DNA of 64,000 nucleotides from Paenimyroides marinum (GCF_900108395.1 NZ_FNXE01000001.1:62001-126000); one strand, 5' to 3'; positions 17,829 to 28,400 are shown, numbered from the stretch's first letter. Numbers and translations are program-made. Notes: a model not told the origin generated them from the sequence alone.

Positions 17829-19733
17829 TTATTTTTTTGATAATATTAGTTTGCTGTTATTGTTTTGAACAACATCTGCAATAAACTTTTCGTACAAACT
17901 ATAATCGTCTTTAGTATAATCGCCCGATTTTAAAATGAAGTTTTCTTCAACAATTATCTTTCCTTCTTTTTTATTTATAGTTAATACATGCTTACCAAAT
18001 TTTGATTCAACCGTTTTACTTTCTGGTAAAAAATCAACCTGCATATCATTAGGAAGAATATACTCGGTTTGTAAATTAACTGTTTTTCCGCGTGTGATGC
18101 TAAAACCAGTTTTTCGGTTTTTATATTTCTTTACAGAATAAGCAACTGGAAAAAACGAATTAACCGCAATCATGTAATCATTACCCATTTTTGATCCAAT
18201 GAAAGCCGATTCTAAATCTATATGTTCGTTAAAAATGTATTCAGCTTTATCGTTCGTAAACTTATAATCAACAACATTTAAATCTTTTAAGCCCGAAAAT
18301 ACATTTTTCACATATTTATTAATCTCTTTTTTATCGTTACTATTTAATGAGTAAATATTATTATAGAAAGACCCTTTATTTTCGAAATTAACTTTCGTTT
18401 TTACCTTTTGCAGATTAGTTAAATCAACAATAAAATTTGCTTTTAAAACATTCTTATCTTCTTTTGTAGAATGTGTTTCAATAAAATAGGCTCCATCTGG
18501 TTTAATTACCAAAGCCTTTCTGTTATCTGTTGATGATCCTAAATAACCAAACGGTATTTTTTGACTGGTGCATTCTAAAAATAAATTTCCTTCAGGAGTT
18601 GGCAGGGTCAGTAAAACGTGATTGCCCTGTAACGAAATATTATTTTCGTCGATATCAACAATTCGATCCGAAGCATGGATTATCGTATAATATGATTTTA
18701 CACCTACACTTTCCAACAAACTTTTTGTATAATTGGTTAACGCTTTACAATCGCCATAACCTAATTTATCAACATCTTTGGCGGGGAAAGGTTTCCAACC
18801 ACCCAAACCTACCTGAACCGAAATGTAGCGCGTATTATTTTGCATATATTCAAATACAATCTGTGCCTTTTCTACATCGGTTTTTGCATCTTTAGTAAGT
18901 TCTTTCATTTTAGCAATGGTACTTTCGGGCAAATGATCTAATCCTTTTAAGAAATTATCATAATACCAAATACCAAACTCATTCCAATTATCAGCCTTAC
19001 CTTTTACGTTTCCTAATGAAAACATGTTGTTAGAGAATCGAACAAGCGGCAATAAATTAGTGTAGCGAACATTTAATTCTTCATATTCAGGGGCAATTAG
19101 GTTTGATACTTTATAAGATATTGAGTTTTGATTTTCTTCTGCAACAATTTTATAGTCCGTTAGGTTTTTCTCTGTTTTTTTAATTGAAAATCCTTTTGGA
19201 AAAGTAAGCTGATAAGAAGCTTGTACCACACGATCATCTGCTGATTGAATTGGAGAAAATGGTGGAATATGAATGGTATTTTCTTCTTCTCTTTCATAAT
19301 CAAACTTTGTGTACAACGGATAGTCAAAATACGCCGGATTTAAACTTTTAATTCTGTTATCCGTTAAAATCGAAAAGCCATCGGCTAAACTGGAATCGGT
19401 AAAGTCTTTCTCTTTATACGTTTTTACCAACTCACCCTTTCTATTGTATATCTTGAATTCCAGATTATTAAGTTTCGAAAATTTATCGTAAACAATAGAT
19501 AAATCAAGATCGTTTAATCCTTTTTCGTTTACAATCCAGTTTGTTTCAGAAAATCGTTGTTTTAAAGTAGTTTGCGATAGTATTTCGTTATTTTCGGTTC
19601 GATCTATAATTACCTTGTTTGTGTTCTCAAAGAAATCTTTTGGAACATTTGGTAAAGAAATATCAATCTTTTTTTGTGCATTTATTTGTAAGCAACTTCC
19701 TATTAAAAAAGCGTTTAATAAGATCCGTTTCAT
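17829..19733 (-). CDS. DUF3857 and transglutaminase-like domain exported protein
   Basis: 634 residues with a signal peptide (MKRILLNAFLIGSCLQINAQ). DUF3857 spans roughly residues 55-210, followed by a transglutaminase-like core containing YGDCKALTNY (catalytic Cys) and GNHVLLTLP (probable His). Papain-like transglutaminase folds in bacteria act as proteases or crosslinking enzymes; the substrate here is unknown. It is the upstream member of a tandem pair with a diverged, probably inactive paralogue, and lies 28 bases downstream of dtd in the same orientation. Confidence 0.87.
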   Translation of the reverse strand: MKRILLNAFLIGSCLQINAQKKIDISLPNVPKDFFENTNKVIIDRTENNEILSQTTLKQRFSETNWIVNEKGLNDLDLSIVYDKFSKLNNLEFKIYNRKGELVKTYKEKDFTDSSLADGFSILTDNRIKSLNPAYFDYPLYTKFDYEREEENTIHIPPFSPIQSADDRVVQASYQLTFPKGFSIKKTEKNLTDYKIVAEENQNSISYKVSNLIAPEYEELNVRYTNLLPLVRFSNNMFSLGNVKGKADNWNEFGIWYYDNFLKGLDHLPESTIAKMKELTKDAKTDVEKAQIVFEYMQNNTRYISVQVGLGGWKPFPAKDVDKLGYGDCKALTNYTKSLLESVGVKSYYTIIHASDRIVDIDENNISLQGNHVLLTLPTPEGNLFLECTSQKIPFGYLGSSTDNRKALVIKPDGAYFIETHSTKEDKNVLKANFIVDLTNLQKVKTKVNFENKGSFYNNIYSLNSNDKKEINKYVKNVFSGLKDLNVVDYKFTNDKAEYIFNEHIDLESAFIGSKMGNDYMIAVNSFFPVAYSVKKYKNRKTGFSITRGKTVNLQTEYILPNDMQVDFLPESKTVESKFGKHVLTINKKEGKIIVEENFILKSGDYTKDDYSLYEKFIADVVQNNNSKLILSKK

Positions 19734-19761
19734 AAGTGTTTAGCGTTTTATTATTATGTTT

Positions 19762-20214
19762 TTACTCTTTATTCTTTGTATCAATAATTATGGTAACAGG
19801 TCCATCGTTTACAAGGCTTACTTTCATATCGGCACCAAATTGTCCGGTTTGAACTTTTTTTCCTATTGATTTTTCCATCGACGCAACAAAAGCTTCGTAT
19901 AACGGAATGGCCATATCGGGTTTAGATGCTTTTATATACGATGGACGATTTCCTTTTTTAGTAGATGCGTGCAATGTAAACTGACTTACCACAATAACAT
20001 CTCCGTTCACATCTTTTACCGAATGATTCATCACTCCGTTTTCATCATTAAAAATGCGTAACTGGACAATTTTGGCGGTCAGCCAATCGATATCTTCTTG
20101 GGCATCGGTATCTTCAATCCCTATTAAAACCAATAATCCGTGACCTATAGCAGCCACTTTTTCATTGCCAATAGTTACCGAAGCTTGCGAAACCCGTTGT
20201 ATTACTGCTTTCAT
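19762..20214 (-). CDS. dtd: D-aminoacyl-tRNA deacylase
   Basis: 150 residues, normal length. This dimeric cytoplasmic proofreading enzyme removes D-amino acids (and Gly from tRNA-Ala). The cross-subunit motif SQFTLHA is present; the usual Gly-Pro motif appears as NDGPVTI near the C-terminus. The start overlaps the rsgA stop by one base, so it is coupled with rsgA. Confidence 0.95.
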   Translation of the reverse strand: MKAVIQRVSQASVTIGNEKVAAIGHGLLVLIGIEDTDAQEDIDWLTAKIVQLRIFNDENGVMNHSVKDVNGDVIVVSQFTLHASTKKGNRPSYIKASKPDMAIPLYEAFVASMEKSIGKKVQTGQFGADMKVSLVNDGPVTIIIDTKNKE

Positions 20215-21179
20215 TATTCTTCCTGATTTTTCCCGTTTCCATAAGCATCGGTGCGATACGTTTCTTCGTCACCATCTAAAATCTGGGTATAACTTTTATA
20301 ACGCGACCAGAAAATTTCATCGTTTTCCAAGGCATCTTTCACAGCACAATGAGGTTCTTCTCTATGCAGACAATTATTGAATTTACATTGATCTTTTAAT
20401 TTGAAAAATTCAGGGAAATAATCACCTACTTCCTGTGGTTCCATATCAACAATACCAAACCCTCGGATTCCGGGTGTATCTATAATTTTTGCATTGAAAC
20501 TTAAATCGTACATTTCAGCAAAAGTCGTGGTATGTTGTCCTTGTTGATGTTGTTCGGATATTTCTTTTGTTTTCAGATTCAAACCAACTTCCAATGCATT
20601 TACCAATGTTGATTTACCAACGCCGGAATGCCCCGTGAACATTGAAACTTTATCTTTCATTAATTCTTTCAATGCTTCCAGACCTTTTCCTTCGACAGCC
20701 GAAACACGCATACATTTGTATCCTATTTTATCGTAAATATATTGCAGATACAACTGTTCGTTCAAGGTTTCTTCTGAAAAGGTATCTACTTTATTAAAAA
20801 TTAAAACCGCTTCAATATCATACGCCTCGGCAGTTACCAGCAAACGGTCTATAAAACTTGTTGTGGTTACCGGATTATCTATTGTTACCAAAATAAAAAG
20901 AAGATCGATATTTGCCGCAATGATGTGAACTTGTTTAGAAAGATTAACCGATTTGCGGATTAAGTAGTTTTTCCGGTCGTGAATAGTTGTAATGACTCCT
21001 GTAACGGTATCGGAAGTGGTGTCCAGTTCAAAATCAACCTTATCGCCTACTGCAACAGGATTGGTACTTTTAATACCTTTCATTCTAAACTTTCCTTTGA
21101 TTCTACATTCAAAAAACTCGTTCGTATCCGATTTTACCGTGTACCAACTACCTGTAGATTTATAAACAATTCCGGTCAT
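20214..21179 (-). CDS. rsgA: Ribosome small-subunit GTPase RsgA
   Basis: A 321-residue circularly permuted GTPase that acts in late 30S maturation. The domain order is OB fold, then NKVD (G4, residues 129-132), GHSGVGKST (G1, 183-191) and DTPG (G3, 234-237), as expected for the permuted fold. The C-terminal zinc knuckle is formed by C265, C270, H272 and C278. It lies six bases after the DAHP synthase gene and overlaps dtd by one base. Confidence 0.96.
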   Translation of the reverse strand: MTGIVYKSTGSWYTVKSDTNEFFECRIKGKFRMKGIKSTNPVAVGDKVDFELDTTSDTVTGVITTIHDRKNYLIRKSVNLSKQVHIIAANIDLLFILVTIDNPVTTTSFIDRLLVTAEAYDIEAVLIFNKVDTFSEETLNEQLYLQYIYDKIGYKCMRVSAVEGKGLEALKELMKDKVSMFTGHSGVGKSTLVNALEVGLNLKTKEISEQHQQGQHTTTFAEMYDLSFNAKIIDTPGIRGFGIVDMEPQEVGDYFPEFFKLKDQCKFNNCLHREEPHCAVKDALENDEIFWSRYKSYTQILDGDEETYRTDAYGNGKNQEE

Positions 21180-21185
21180 TCACTT

Positions 21186-22268
21186 TTATTTTCTGTTGAT
21201 TATATGGTCTTGGCGGGTAATACTTTCATCATGTATCGCTTTAAACAACGAAGTGATGAATGCCTCTCCTAATTTATTTTCTTTGCCTTCGCGTTTCATT
21301 TTAATTAAAACTTCCTGCCAGCGTTCGGGTTGCAATACCGATACATTTTTAGCCTTTTTCAGCAGTCCAATTTCATCGGCTATTTGCATACGGTCTTTCA
21401 GTAATTTTAAAATTTGCGTATCAATATCATCAATTCTGGTGCGATACCTCTGCATTTCGTGCAAATAAGAATCTTCGTGACTGGATATATCCCGTAAAAC
21501 CAATTCAGACAAAACAGCACCTAACTGCATAGGTGTTACCTGTTGGGCCGCATCGCTCCATGCTGAATCAGGTGTGCAATGTGTTTCAATCATCAAGCCG
21601 TCAAAATTCAAATCCAATGCTTTTTGAGCTACTTGCTGAATCAGATCTCTGTTTCCGGTAATGTGCGACGGATCGTTTATCAATGGAATTTCGGGAAAAC
21701 GAATCTGCAAATCAATTGGAATCTGCCATTCAGGTTTATTTCTGTATTTTATTTTTTCATAACTTGAAAACCCGCGGTGGATAAATCCTAACTTTTTGAT
21801 GCCTGCATTCTGCAAACGTTCAAAACCACCAATCCACAAACTTAAATCAGGGTTCACCGGATTTTTTATAAAAACCATTTTATCGGTTCCTTTCAACGCA
21901 TCAGCAATTTCCTGAACTGCAAACGGGTTTACCGTGGTTCGTGCACCAATCCACAACAAATCAATATCGTGAGCCAATGCCAAATCTACGTGCTCAGCGG
22001 TTGCTACTTCGGTAGCCAAAAGCAAACCTGTGTCGTTTTTAACCTGCTGTAACCATTTTAAGCCAATAGCTCCCACGCCCTCAAAACCACCCGGACGCGT
22101 ACGCGGTTTCCAGATTCCTGCACGGTAAATGGTTGCCATATTTTTTATGGCATGTGCAATTTCCAACACCTGATCTGGAGTTTCGGCACTGCACGGCCCG
22201 GCAATAACCAACGGCTTATCACCCGATAATTCTTTAAACCACAAAGCTTTTTCGCTTATTTTTGTCAT
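21186..22268 (-). CDS. Bifunctional 3-deoxy-7-phosphoheptulonate synthase / chorismate mutase
   Basis: 360 residues: an N-terminal class I (KDSA-like) DAHP synthase to about residue 258, with AGPCSAETPDQ, GIWKPRTRPGGFEG and NDPSHITGNRDL, then an AroQ-type chorismate mutase (from about 265, RYRTRIDDIDTQILKLLKDR and IGLLKKAK). It joins the first shikimate step to the branch toward Phe and Tyr, a fusion known in Bacteroidota and some Firmicutes, and may allow feedback control by prephenate or chorismate. It heads the unit containing rsgA, dtd and, further down, aroA. A TAAATTTG element lies only five bases before the ATG. Confidence 0.93.
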   Translation of the reverse strand: MTKISEKALWFKELSGDKPLVIAGPCSAETPDQVLEIAHAIKNMATIYRAGIWKPRTRPGGFEGVGAIGLKWLQQVKNDTGLLLATEVATAEHVDLALAHDIDLLWIGARTTVNPFAVQEIADALKGTDKMVFIKNPVNPDLSLWIGGFERLQNAGIKKLGFIHRGFSSYEKIKYRNKPEWQIPIDLQIRFPEIPLINDPSHITGNRDLIQQVAQKALDLNFDGLMIETHCTPDSAWSDAAQQVTPMQLGAVLSELVLRDISSHEDSYLHEMQRYRTRIDDIDTQILKLLKDRMQIADEIGLLKKAKNVSVLQPERWQEVLIKMKREGKENKLGEAFITSLFKAIHDESITRQDHIINRK

Positions 22269-22272
22269 ACCG

Positions 22273-22305
22273 CAAATTTAAGGATATTTCAGTAAAATAA
22301 TCCAA
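22273..22305 (-). promoter_or_regulatory. Possible promoter of the DAHP synthase/chorismate mutase unit, nearly leaderless
   Basis: On the minus strand TTG (22305-22303), 22 bases, then TAAATTTG (22280-22273). The ATG is at 22268, so transcription would start at or within a few bases of the start codon. Confidence 0.4.
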
Positions 22306-22342
22306 TTTACATCTTTAACACACAAATTATATCACGTTTTTT

Positions 22343-22984
22343 TTAATCGCCATATATTCTGTACCAATTATTTTTAATCTTCCAATTATTAGTAGGATCT
22401 CTCTTAATCTTTTCTTCGAAATAATTAATATTCTCTGGATTTTCAGAATATATTATTTTAGTTGATGGAGCGTCAAAAAAATTCCTGAAAACATAAAATT
22501 CAATAGTATATTCGTTTTCATCGTTGTAATAAATTGCAATATCATTTCCTCCGTTTGAAACAATCGGAAATTCGTAAGGAAGCTCACACATAAAATCATT
22601 GTAAGAGACATTCGGTTGCAATTTGTTATTCTTAACTTCATCAATAATATTTTTTCTGTGATTATAAAGTACAACCCAATCTACTTTCTCTATAATCAGC
22701 TGCGGTATATAATTTAATCCGTAAAAAGTTAAACCAAATAAGATTACATTAACCATTAATTTTACCATTCTTTGATTAACAATTAAAGGAACATTTCTAT
22801 TTTTAATTGCAATAATTAAATTCCTTATTATTAATACTAAAAAGAAAAGTATGAATAATAACCAAATAAATGGAATAATAAAAAACGGAAAAATATAAAA
22901 TGTGAATATTTGAATAAGAATCCAAACTATCAATAAAAATAGATATCCTTTTAAATTGAACTTTTTAATAAATGCTTTTATCAT
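22343..22984 (-). CDS. Membrane protein of unknown function
   Basis: 213 residues with two adjacent N-terminal transmembrane helices (about 14-34 and 36-60), a third at about 72-92, then a C-terminal soluble domain of about 110 residues with no recognised family. It starts five bases after the DUF4173-like gene ends, so it is the last gene of that minus-strand unit. Confidence 0.65.
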   Translation of the reverse strand: MIKAFIKKFNLKGYLFLLIVWILIQIFTFYIFPFFIIPFIWLLFILFFLVLIIRNLIIAIKNRNVPLIVNQRMVKLMVNVILFGLTFYGLNYIPQLIIEKVDWVVLYNHRKNIIDEVKNNKLQPNVSYNDFMCELPYEFPIVSNGGNDIAIYYNDENEYTIEFYVFRNFFDAPSTKIIYSENPENINYFEEKIKRDPTNNWKIKNNWYRIYGD

Positions 22985-22989
22985 TTGTT

Positions 22990-24363
22990 TTAAAAATTAT
23001 TGTAATACAACTGTTTCGATAATAACGGTAACTCATCAAAATATTCTAATCTATTTAAAATATCTTCGGGAATTGCAACATTCTTTTCCTTATAATAATT
23101 TATCAGATCTTTTTCATTTCCCGACAAATTATAAACTAAATAGTTCCAATCAACTGTTTCTTTCTGTAAATTATAACGCGTAACAATACTTCCCCAATTA
23201 AGCAGCGAACAACCAATTAAAGAATAAAATACAGCCCAGGTCATTTTATCAATCAAATAGAAATTCGTTTTTTGCAGATTTATTTTTTGATACGAATAAA
23301 ACAATCCCACTATACATAAAATCAAAAATAAATAAACTCCCAAACGTTTATAAGTCAATCCCAAAGCGTCGATATAAACCGAATTTTGAATTGCTGCCGA
23401 AATAACTAAAAATCCATTTAAACCTAACCAAATTTTTGATAGAAGAAGAAGTATTTTATTGTTTTGAATGAAGTTTAAAGCTCCTTTAAAATAGAATAAA
23501 ATAACCATCATTGCCAGAACAATAGATCCGATAAGCGAATTGATTTGATTGTGAATTCGGGAACTGTATGCGGAAAACTGTTGTGAAGTGGTTTGAAAAT
23601 GTTCTACATTAAAAATAATGATGAAAGCAAATAACATACTATTTAAACAAATTAATGTGATGATGCCACTTCGTTTTTCAAAATCGATTTCTAAAAATTC
23701 GAAAGTTGGTTTTATCTGTTTTTTATCCTGATTTGTAAAATCTAAACGCAAACTTCGATCTAAAACTTTAAAAGCGTTGTAAATCTTTGCATTCCAAAAC
23801 ACAAAACTAAAATAGAATCCTAAAACGGAAACCAAAATTAAAATAACACTATTGATATCCAACTCATATCGATGGTACCAATTGCTTAACGTATCACTGG
23901 AAGCTACATAAATTCCAAAAAAGACCGATAAAATTAAAAAAGGAAGAATAAAATACGAAAAGATTTTCGAAAACGTATTTTGAGGTTTTGATTTATCGTA
24001 CTGAAACCAATCATCAACTTGGAAGATCTGAACAACAGCCGCAAACCAATTCGATGCATTTATGAACGCTTGCGAAAGTAATTTTAGTTTAGGATTAACC
24101 GAATAATATCTAAACACAAACGACGAAATTATAACCGAGATAAACGTTGTAAAAGTAAACAACCAAGCATTTGACAAACTACTTAAAACCACACACGAAG
24201 CTAAAATCAATGCTTTTTTATCTTTTAAAAGATCGGGCTTTTGAGAAAAATTGAACCCTAACAAGATTAAAGCAAAAATGGAAAGGTTTACGCCTACTTC
24301 CTGATTATAAAACAAGACGGCGAACAAAACGGTGCTGATAAAAATTAAAAATTGTTTTTTCAT
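22990..24363 (-). CDS. DUF4153/DUF4173-like polytopic membrane protein
   Basis: 457 residues with about 10-12 hydrophobic helices. The segments FILPFLILSVFFGIYVASSD and GLTYKRLGVYLFLI resemble the DUF4153/DUF4173 families, membrane proteins of unknown role often encoded beside small winged-helix regulators in Bacteroidota. It lies 57 bases downstream of such a regulator. The combination suggests an envelope-stress or surface-modification function, which is inference only. Confidence 0.75.
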   Translation of the reverse strand: MKKQFLIFISTVLFAVLFYNQEVGVNLSIFALILLGFNFSQKPDLLKDKKALILASCVVLSSLSNAWLFTFTTFISVIISSFVFRYYSVNPKLKLLSQAFINASNWFAAVVQIFQVDDWFQYDKSKPQNTFSKIFSYFILPFLILSVFFGIYVASSDTLSNWYHRYELDINSVILILVSVLGFYFSFVFWNAKIYNAFKVLDRSLRLDFTNQDKKQIKPTFEFLEIDFEKRSGIITLICLNSMLFAFIIIFNVEHFQTTSQQFSAYSSRIHNQINSLIGSIVLAMMVILFYFKGALNFIQNNKILLLLSKIWLGLNGFLVISAAIQNSVYIDALGLTYKRLGVYLFLILCIVGLFYSYQKINLQKTNFYLIDKMTWAVFYSLIGCSLLNWGSIVTRYNLQKETVDWNYLVYNLSGNEKDLINYYKEKNVAIPEDILNRLEYFDELPLLSKQLYYNNF

Positions 24364-24420
24364 AATTATTAAATTAAAAGAACTTTGAATTTCAAAGTTT
24401 ATTGATAAAAAATTTTAAGT

Positions 24421-24711
24421 TTACTGTTTCATCATTTTTTCTAAAAACGCTAAATGTTCTTGAAAAGCTTTTTTTCCCATGGTTGTAATTTTATATGATG
24501 TTCGTGGTTTTTTGCCGACAAATTCTTTCTTTACTTCGATATAATTATTTTTTTCCAATGCAGAAGAATGACTTGCCAGATTACCATCGGTAACCTGCAA
24601 AAGGTTTTTCATTTCGGTAAAGTCCACCCAGTCGTTTACCATAAGAACCGACATCATTCCTAACCGTACCCTACTTTCAAATTCTTTATTTAAACCGCTG
24701 ATAATACTCAT
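24421..24711 (-). CDS. Winged-helix transcriptional regulator (HTH_34-like)
   Basis: 96 residues matching the short MarR/ArsR-like winged helix family often annotated as 'transcriptional regulator'. The recognition segment is DGNLASHSSALEKNNYIEVKKEFVG and the wing is KPRTSYKITTMGKKAF. No metal-binding cysteines are present. It abuts the membrane protein gene upstream (start 24711, previous stop 24712) and precedes the DUF4173-like gene, so it probably controls this unit. Confidence 0.85.
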   Translation of the reverse strand: MSIISGLNKEFESRVRLGMMSVLMVNDWVDFTEMKNLLQVTDGNLASHSSALEKNNYIEVKKEFVGKKPRTSYKITTMGKKAFQEHLAFLEKMMKQ

Positions 24712-25326
24712 TTACTGATATTTTCGGTATAAAATAACACCATAAATTATATGTAAAACTCCAAAGCCAATTGTCCAGAACAACAAGCCTTTTCCAATAA
24801 AAAATAAAGAAAGAACACCCAAAATAATTTCAAGAAATCCTAAATATTTAATATCCGAATAGGTATATTTTTCTGCATTAACCAAAGCCAATCCGTAGAA
24901 AATTAATGTTGCACCGGAAATCAATCCATATAAATTATACTGTAACAATGCTAAAACAAAAATACCCCCAACCATTAAAGGTACAGCCAATTGAACTAAA
25001 ATTTTTTTGGTTGTAGCTGTCCAAATTTGTAAACCCAGTTTTTTACTTTTACGAATGGTAAAAAAGCAACCGAAGGAAATTGCCAATAATAAAGCTGATA
25101 TACCTAATAAAATTAGAAATTTCACCATATAACTTTCATAGGGTTGTATATGATTACTTCTTACATATTGAATTTTACCATTAGTAAAGTACATAGCAAT
25201 CAAGCCAGTTACCAAACCAACAATACCTGCCCCTACTCCGGATAATCCGCTTAATGAAATAAACCGTGATGATCGTTCCATCATTGAACGGATATGTGCT
25301 AAATCGTCAGAAACTTTTTGATCCAT
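24712..25326 (-). CDS. Membrane protein, first gene of the regulator/DUF4173 unit
   Basis: 204 residues with about six hydrophobic segments: a Gly-rich helix near 24-47, one near 68-88, then four between about 108 and 200. The N-terminus (DDLAHIRSMMERSSRF) is cytoplasmic and helical. The composition resembles proteins that precede HTH_34 regulators in flavobacteria. Function unknown; it could be a sensor or a target of the regulator directly downstream. Confidence 0.7.
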   Translation of the reverse strand: MDQKVSDDLAHIRSMMERSSRFISLSGLSGVGAGIVGLVTGLIAMYFTNGKIQYVRSNHIQPYESYMVKFLILLGISALLLAISFGCFFTIRKSKKLGLQIWTATTKKILVQLAVPLMVGGIFVLALLQYNLYGLISGATLIFYGLALVNAEKYTYSDIKYLGFLEIILGVLSLFFIGKGLLFWTIGFGVLHIIYGVILYRKYQ

Positions 25327-25405
25327 ATATTTTCACTTTGAAAAACAAAGTTATTTGAAAAAATTAAATAACAAAGAGAAATAATAAAAATTTATTTGCT
25401 TTTAT

Positions 25406-25437
25406 TTTTTTATTTAGACTTAATACAAATAATTTTG
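25406..25437 (+). promoter_or_regulatory. Promoter region of the large T9SS cargo gene (conserved with 28619-28650)
   Basis: A 32-base segment ending in TAATTTTG, a -7 element, 29 bases before the ATG. It matches the segment 28619-28650 at 28 of 32 positions, so the two cargo genes have paralogous promoters. Confidence 0.55.
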
Positions 25438-25466
25438 CCAAATCAATTTTTTAACTTTTACTAATC

Positions 25467-28400
25467 ATGTATAAATTTTACCTAAACAAAAAACTGTTTT
25501 CTGTTTTTTGTTTATTACTAACCGGTTTGCTTTCTTTTAATGCAAACAGTCAAACCTGCACGCCAGTTGCGACACTTAATGAAGATTTTTCTTCTTTTCC
25601 TGTGGGAACCGCATTTTTTCCAATGAATTGTTGGGGATTTGTAAAAGATCCAAGCACTGTTTCAGGTTCTGCTTATATTATGGACGATGGAACCTCTACT
25701 CCTAATAATGTAGCTGTAATAATGGGGAATGTTAATCAACCGGGAGGACGTTATCTTATATCTCCTGCATTAAGCACAATAAACGGAAACTATCATTTAA
25801 AATTTGATGCTAGATTATTGAGTAGCTTGGGTGCAGGTTCTACGCTGGAGATAGGCACCTTAGACAGCCAGACAAGTGTCGCTAATTTTTCACCTGTAGG
25901 TAGTCCCATAGCTCTTACAACTACCTATCAAACCTATACTTCCATTGCAATTCCTGCGACAGCAGGGCATGACTATATTGCAATAAAATTAAATCCTGGG
26001 GGTAATATTAGTGCAATATTATTAGATAATATAATATGGGAATCTGCCACATCTTCTGTACAATCTGTAACTGTAACTACTCAAAACAATGTTCCTGCAA
26101 CAATTACAACTGCCAACGGAACTTTGCAGTTAGAAGCTGCTGTTTTACCTTCTACTGTTAGCCAAAATGTTACTTGGACTGTACAATCGGGAACTACTTT
26201 TGCATCGGTTGACAATACAGGTTTGGTTACCGCTATTGCAAACGGCACAGCAACTATTCGGGCAACTTCTGTTTTAGATCCAACACAGTATGATGAAATC
26301 AATGTGGTAGTTAATACTCCAACGCCTTGTACGGCAGTTAGTAGTTTTTATGAAGACTTTGATGCTCCCAGCTTAACTTGCTGCAATATGGGAGTGGTTC
26401 CGGATTGTTGGAACAGTATCAGTACAGCAACAGGTGCAAACCAAATAATTTCAACTACAAGTCCGGCATCAGGTACAAACAACATATATCAATTTGGATA
26501 TGGTACCAATTTACAGTCCATCGTTGTTATGCCTGAAGTGAATAATATCAATGCAGGAACGCATCAATTCAGATTTAAACTACGAGCAAATTCTGGACCT
26601 GGCGATTTAGATTTCGGTTACATTACAGATATTACTAATGCTTCTACATTTGTAATAATACAAACCATTAATGTAACAAATAGTTCTTATACCGACCCTA
26701 CAGCCGAAAGAATTCTTACAGTACCTACAACAGTACCCTCAAATGCGAGACTGGCTATTCGTAACCCAGGCACATCATGGGCTGGATTTTATTGGGACGA
26801 TGCTTCTTGGGAACCGATTCCTCAAACAGCATGTACTAATCCGGGACCAAATGCAGGAGATACCGGTTGCGTAACATTTACATACGATGGGGTTTCTACT
26901 ACTTTAACTACCGTTAGAGGAGCTGATGGAAACATTTGGCTTCAACAAAATTTAGGAAGTTCACAAGTAGCAACATCAATGGCTGATACTTTAAGTTACG
27001 GAGATGTTTATCAATGGGGACGTTGGAATGATGGACATGAAAAAAGAATTGCAACAACAACTTCAGTCCCAAGTCCAAATGATCCTACGGGTCTAACTTC
27101 TACAAATAATTCGTTTATCATTGGATCAAGTACTGATTGGTGGGACGGCGGTACCTTAACAGATACCTGGTCAGCAACATCTCCTTCTACTATTTCTTCT
27201 ACTGACGGATGTGACCCATGTAAAGCGATTGGTGCAGGTTGGAAAATGCCTACTCAAAGTGATTGGACAAGTATTCAAAGTACAGAAAGCATTAATAACC
27301 CTACCTCTGCTTTTGCTAGTAATTTAAAATTACCAGCTTCCGGATACAGAAGTTCTTCAACAGGAAACTATACTTTTGTTGATCAAAGAGGTTATTTTTG
27401 GAGTTCAACAACATCATCTACAGGAGCAAAATATTTTTATATAGGAAGCTCTATGGCAAATCCTGCTGCTGGTGCAATGAGAGGTCAGGGACATGCTGTT
27501 CGTTGTATTTATAAAACAATTCAAAACACTAATTCAGTTGTGGTTAACACATTAAATAATATCCCTGCAACAATTACAACAATCAATGGAACTTTGCAGT
27601 TAGAAGCTGCTGTTTTGCCTTCTACAGCGAACCAAAATGTTACTTGGTCTGTGCAATCAGGAAACAGTTTTGCATCGGTTGATAATACTGGTTTAGTTAC
27701 CGCAATTGCAGATGGAACAGTAACTATTCGTGCTACTTCTGTTGCAGATACGTCAGTTTATGGAGAAATAACCATTACAGTTAATACTTCGTCTAACCCT
27801 TCGTGCAATGCTGTTACAACTATTGACGAAGATTTTGAAACCTTTACTGCATTCCCTGAAAATTGTTGGACATCTAACAAAACTGCTCCTATGGCTGATT
27901 TAGATGATGATGCTTCGGGAAATCAGTTCATTAGTTTATATAGTTTTATGAGTGCAAACGATCCTATCTATCTTGTTACTCCGGAATTATCAACTATTGA
28001 CGGAAATCATTTATTAGAATTTGATATTGTTTCAACAAATGCAACTTCATCAGATATCGAAGTGGGTACAATGACAGATAATACTGATTTTTCAACATTT
28101 GTCCCTGTTGGAACCTCTTTCAACCCTTCAGTAGGTACACATTCATCAGCTTATATTCCGGCAAATACAGGTCATAAATATGTTGCTATTAAATTCACAT
28201 CTAACGGACAACACCAAGCAGTGTCTATTGACAACATTAAATGGACAACAACTGCCAGTGCTCCTAAATTTGATACAAGCAAAGTTGTTGTTTATCCTAA
28301 CCCAACTACAGGAATTTTTAATGTAGAAACAGAGTTAGATGTTAAACAAATTGACGTTTACAACTCTTTAGGGAAAAAAGTTTTAACAACTTCTAACAGA

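Noticed and set aside
22453-22674. A 73-aa frame within the 213-aa membrane protein gene
   Set aside because: It is a shadow in another frame on the same strand; its composition is consistent with coincidence.
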